From Scytonema sp. UIC 10036 (GTDB lineage Bacteria; Cyanobacteriota; Cyanobacteriia; Cyanobacteriales; Nostocaceae), in the NCBI RefSeq assembly GCF_009725235.1, contig NZ_WJFC01000272.1:1-14933 (forward strand): DNA of 14,933 nt, read 5' to 3'. The notes under the pieces were generated by a model. The model did no database searches and was not told the origin of the DNA. It saw nothing but the letters and a program-made list of their open reading frames with translations. How positions within the stretch are numbered: position 1 is the stretch's first letter; each line of letters begins with the position of its first letter. A program made the position numbers and the translations under genes. This document shows, one piece after another, positions 14,167-14,933 of the stretch.

Positions 14167-14907
14167 ATGCCCGATAGTCCGGGACTGGGAGAGCAGGCAC
14201 TAAACAAAGCCGCAGAAATAGGGCTATCCAGCCAATTAGATGAAGTCAAAAATTTGGATGTAAATATTCAAACAGATCCCTTCAAACTCGTTCAGGGAGA
14301 AGTGGATTCAGTGACTATTGAAGGCGAAGGTTTGGTTATGCAGAAAGACCTTCGCATGCAGGAGTTGGAAATGCATACGAGTACTGTATCTATCAATCCT
14401 TTGAGTGCTGCTTTTGGAAAGATAGAACTCACCAAACCAACAAAAGGTACAGCCAGGGTTGTTTTAACACAAGAAGATATTAACCGTGCCTTTAACTCTG
14501 AATATGTTCGCTCGCAATTGCAAGAGCAAAAAATTCATATCAACGGGCAATCTAGGACTGTTGTTCCCCAACAAGTTGATTTTCGGTTACCCGGTAATAA
14601 TAAAATCACGTTAAGCGCGAATGTGATGTTGAAAGAAACTAATGAAAATTATAAAGTAGCCTTTTCAGCAGTACCCAAAGTTAGCGCAAACGGACAAACA
14701 GTGAGTCTGGAAATTGTTGAGTATGGTGATACACAAGAGGTATCTCCGGAACTCACAAAAGCTTTGGTAGATGCAACGAGTGAAATTTTAAATTTGAGTA
14801 ACTTCGATTTAGAAGGAATGACTCTCCGAATTAAACAACTAGAGGCTGAACAAGGCAAACTTATCATCCAAGCAGAAGCTTTTGTAGAGCAAATTCCTAC
14901 AGAGTAG
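14167..14907 (+). CDS. DUF2993 (LmeA-like) family protein
   Basis: This 246-aa protein is of the type annotated DUF2993 in cyanobacteria. It starts with amphipathic GEQALNKAAEIGLSSQLDEV (7-26), followed by the family-like strand run VNIQTDPFKLVQGEVDSVTI and the segment ARVVLTQEDINRAF (96-109). The C-terminal half is beta-rich and ends in a segment with LIIQAEAFVEQIP. It has no signal peptide and no membrane helix, unlike the mycobacterial relative LmeA, a periplasmic phospholipid-binding protein involved in lipomannan elongation. A cytoplasmic or membrane-peripheral lipid-binding role is therefore only a guess. The start is well supported by AGGAGA 10 nt upstream. Its partner genes, if any, lie beyond the window; the divergent neighbour is the hemerythrin gene, 257 bp away. 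Confidence 0.72.
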   Translation: MPDSPGLGEQALNKAAEIGLSSQLDEVKNLDVNIQTDPFKLVQGEVDSVTIEGEGLVMQKDLRMQELEMHTSTVSINPLSAAFGKIELTKPTKGTARVVLTQEDINRAFNSEYVRSQLQEQKIHINGQSRTVVPQQVDFRLPGNNKITLSANVMLKETNENYKVAFSAVPKVSANGQTVSLEIVEYGDTQEVSPELTKALVDATSEILNLSNFDLEGMTLRIKQLEAEQGKLIIQAEAFVEQIPTE

Positions 14908-14915
14908 TTAAGCGA

Positions 14916-14933
14916 GGGGTTAGGGGTTAGGGG
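14916..14933. repeat. Heptamer repeat GGGGTTA at the window edge
   Basis: GGGGTTAGGGGTTAGGGG is 2.6 copies of a 7-bp unit, 8 bp after the DUF2993 stop. It may continue past the window. Confidence 0.7.

Overview
The window is about 15 kb of cyanobacterial chromosome, most likely from a filamentous Nostocales-type organism. The basis is composition and repeats, with no database search. The HIP1 octamer GCGATCGC recurs across the window. Heptameric short tandem repeats (AAAATCT, GGGGTTA and CCCCAAT types) and hairpin-forming interspersed repeats lie between the genes. The protein families, including PAS-rich hybrid kinases and FutC/FbpC-type iron ABC ATPases, also fit.

Layout. (1) 113-1968, plus strand: an iron(III)-type ABC transporter ATPase, then a seven-helix membrane protein with an internal duplication; probably the tail of a metal-transport operon that starts before the window. 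(2) 1969-3511: repeat-rich DNA with one small gene for a secreted Asn-Ser-repeat protein ending in six Asp, preceded by several dyads and followed by a 107-bp hairpin element. (3) 3512-4687, plus: a JmjC/cupin-fold Fe(II) oxygenase of the ribosomal-oxygenase type. (4) 5021-8089, minus: a large exported protein with an N-terminal YVTN beta-propeller and a C-terminal phosphoesterase domain; a three-unit Pho-box-like array sits 53 bp upstream, and a terminator hairpin lies downstream. (5) 8514-12475, minus: a two-gene signalling unit. A triple-PAS hybrid histidine kinase is followed by a receiver-kinase protein whose phospho-accepting His is replaced by Arg. (6) 12860-13909, minus: a hemerythrin-domain protein with its own terminator. 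(7) 14167-14907, plus: a DUF2993 (LmeA-like) protein, divergent from the hemerythrin gene.

The most noteworthy items are: the Pho-box array in front of the secreted phosphoesterase; the His-to-Arg pseudokinase next to an intact hybrid kinase; the (Asn-Ser)22-Asp6 secreted protein built on a hexamer/18-mer DNA repeat; and two copies of a non-coding palindromic element, about 9.7 kb apart, whose inner hairpin shows a compensatory base-pair change. I saw no tRNA, rRNA, CRISPR array, transposase or phage gene.
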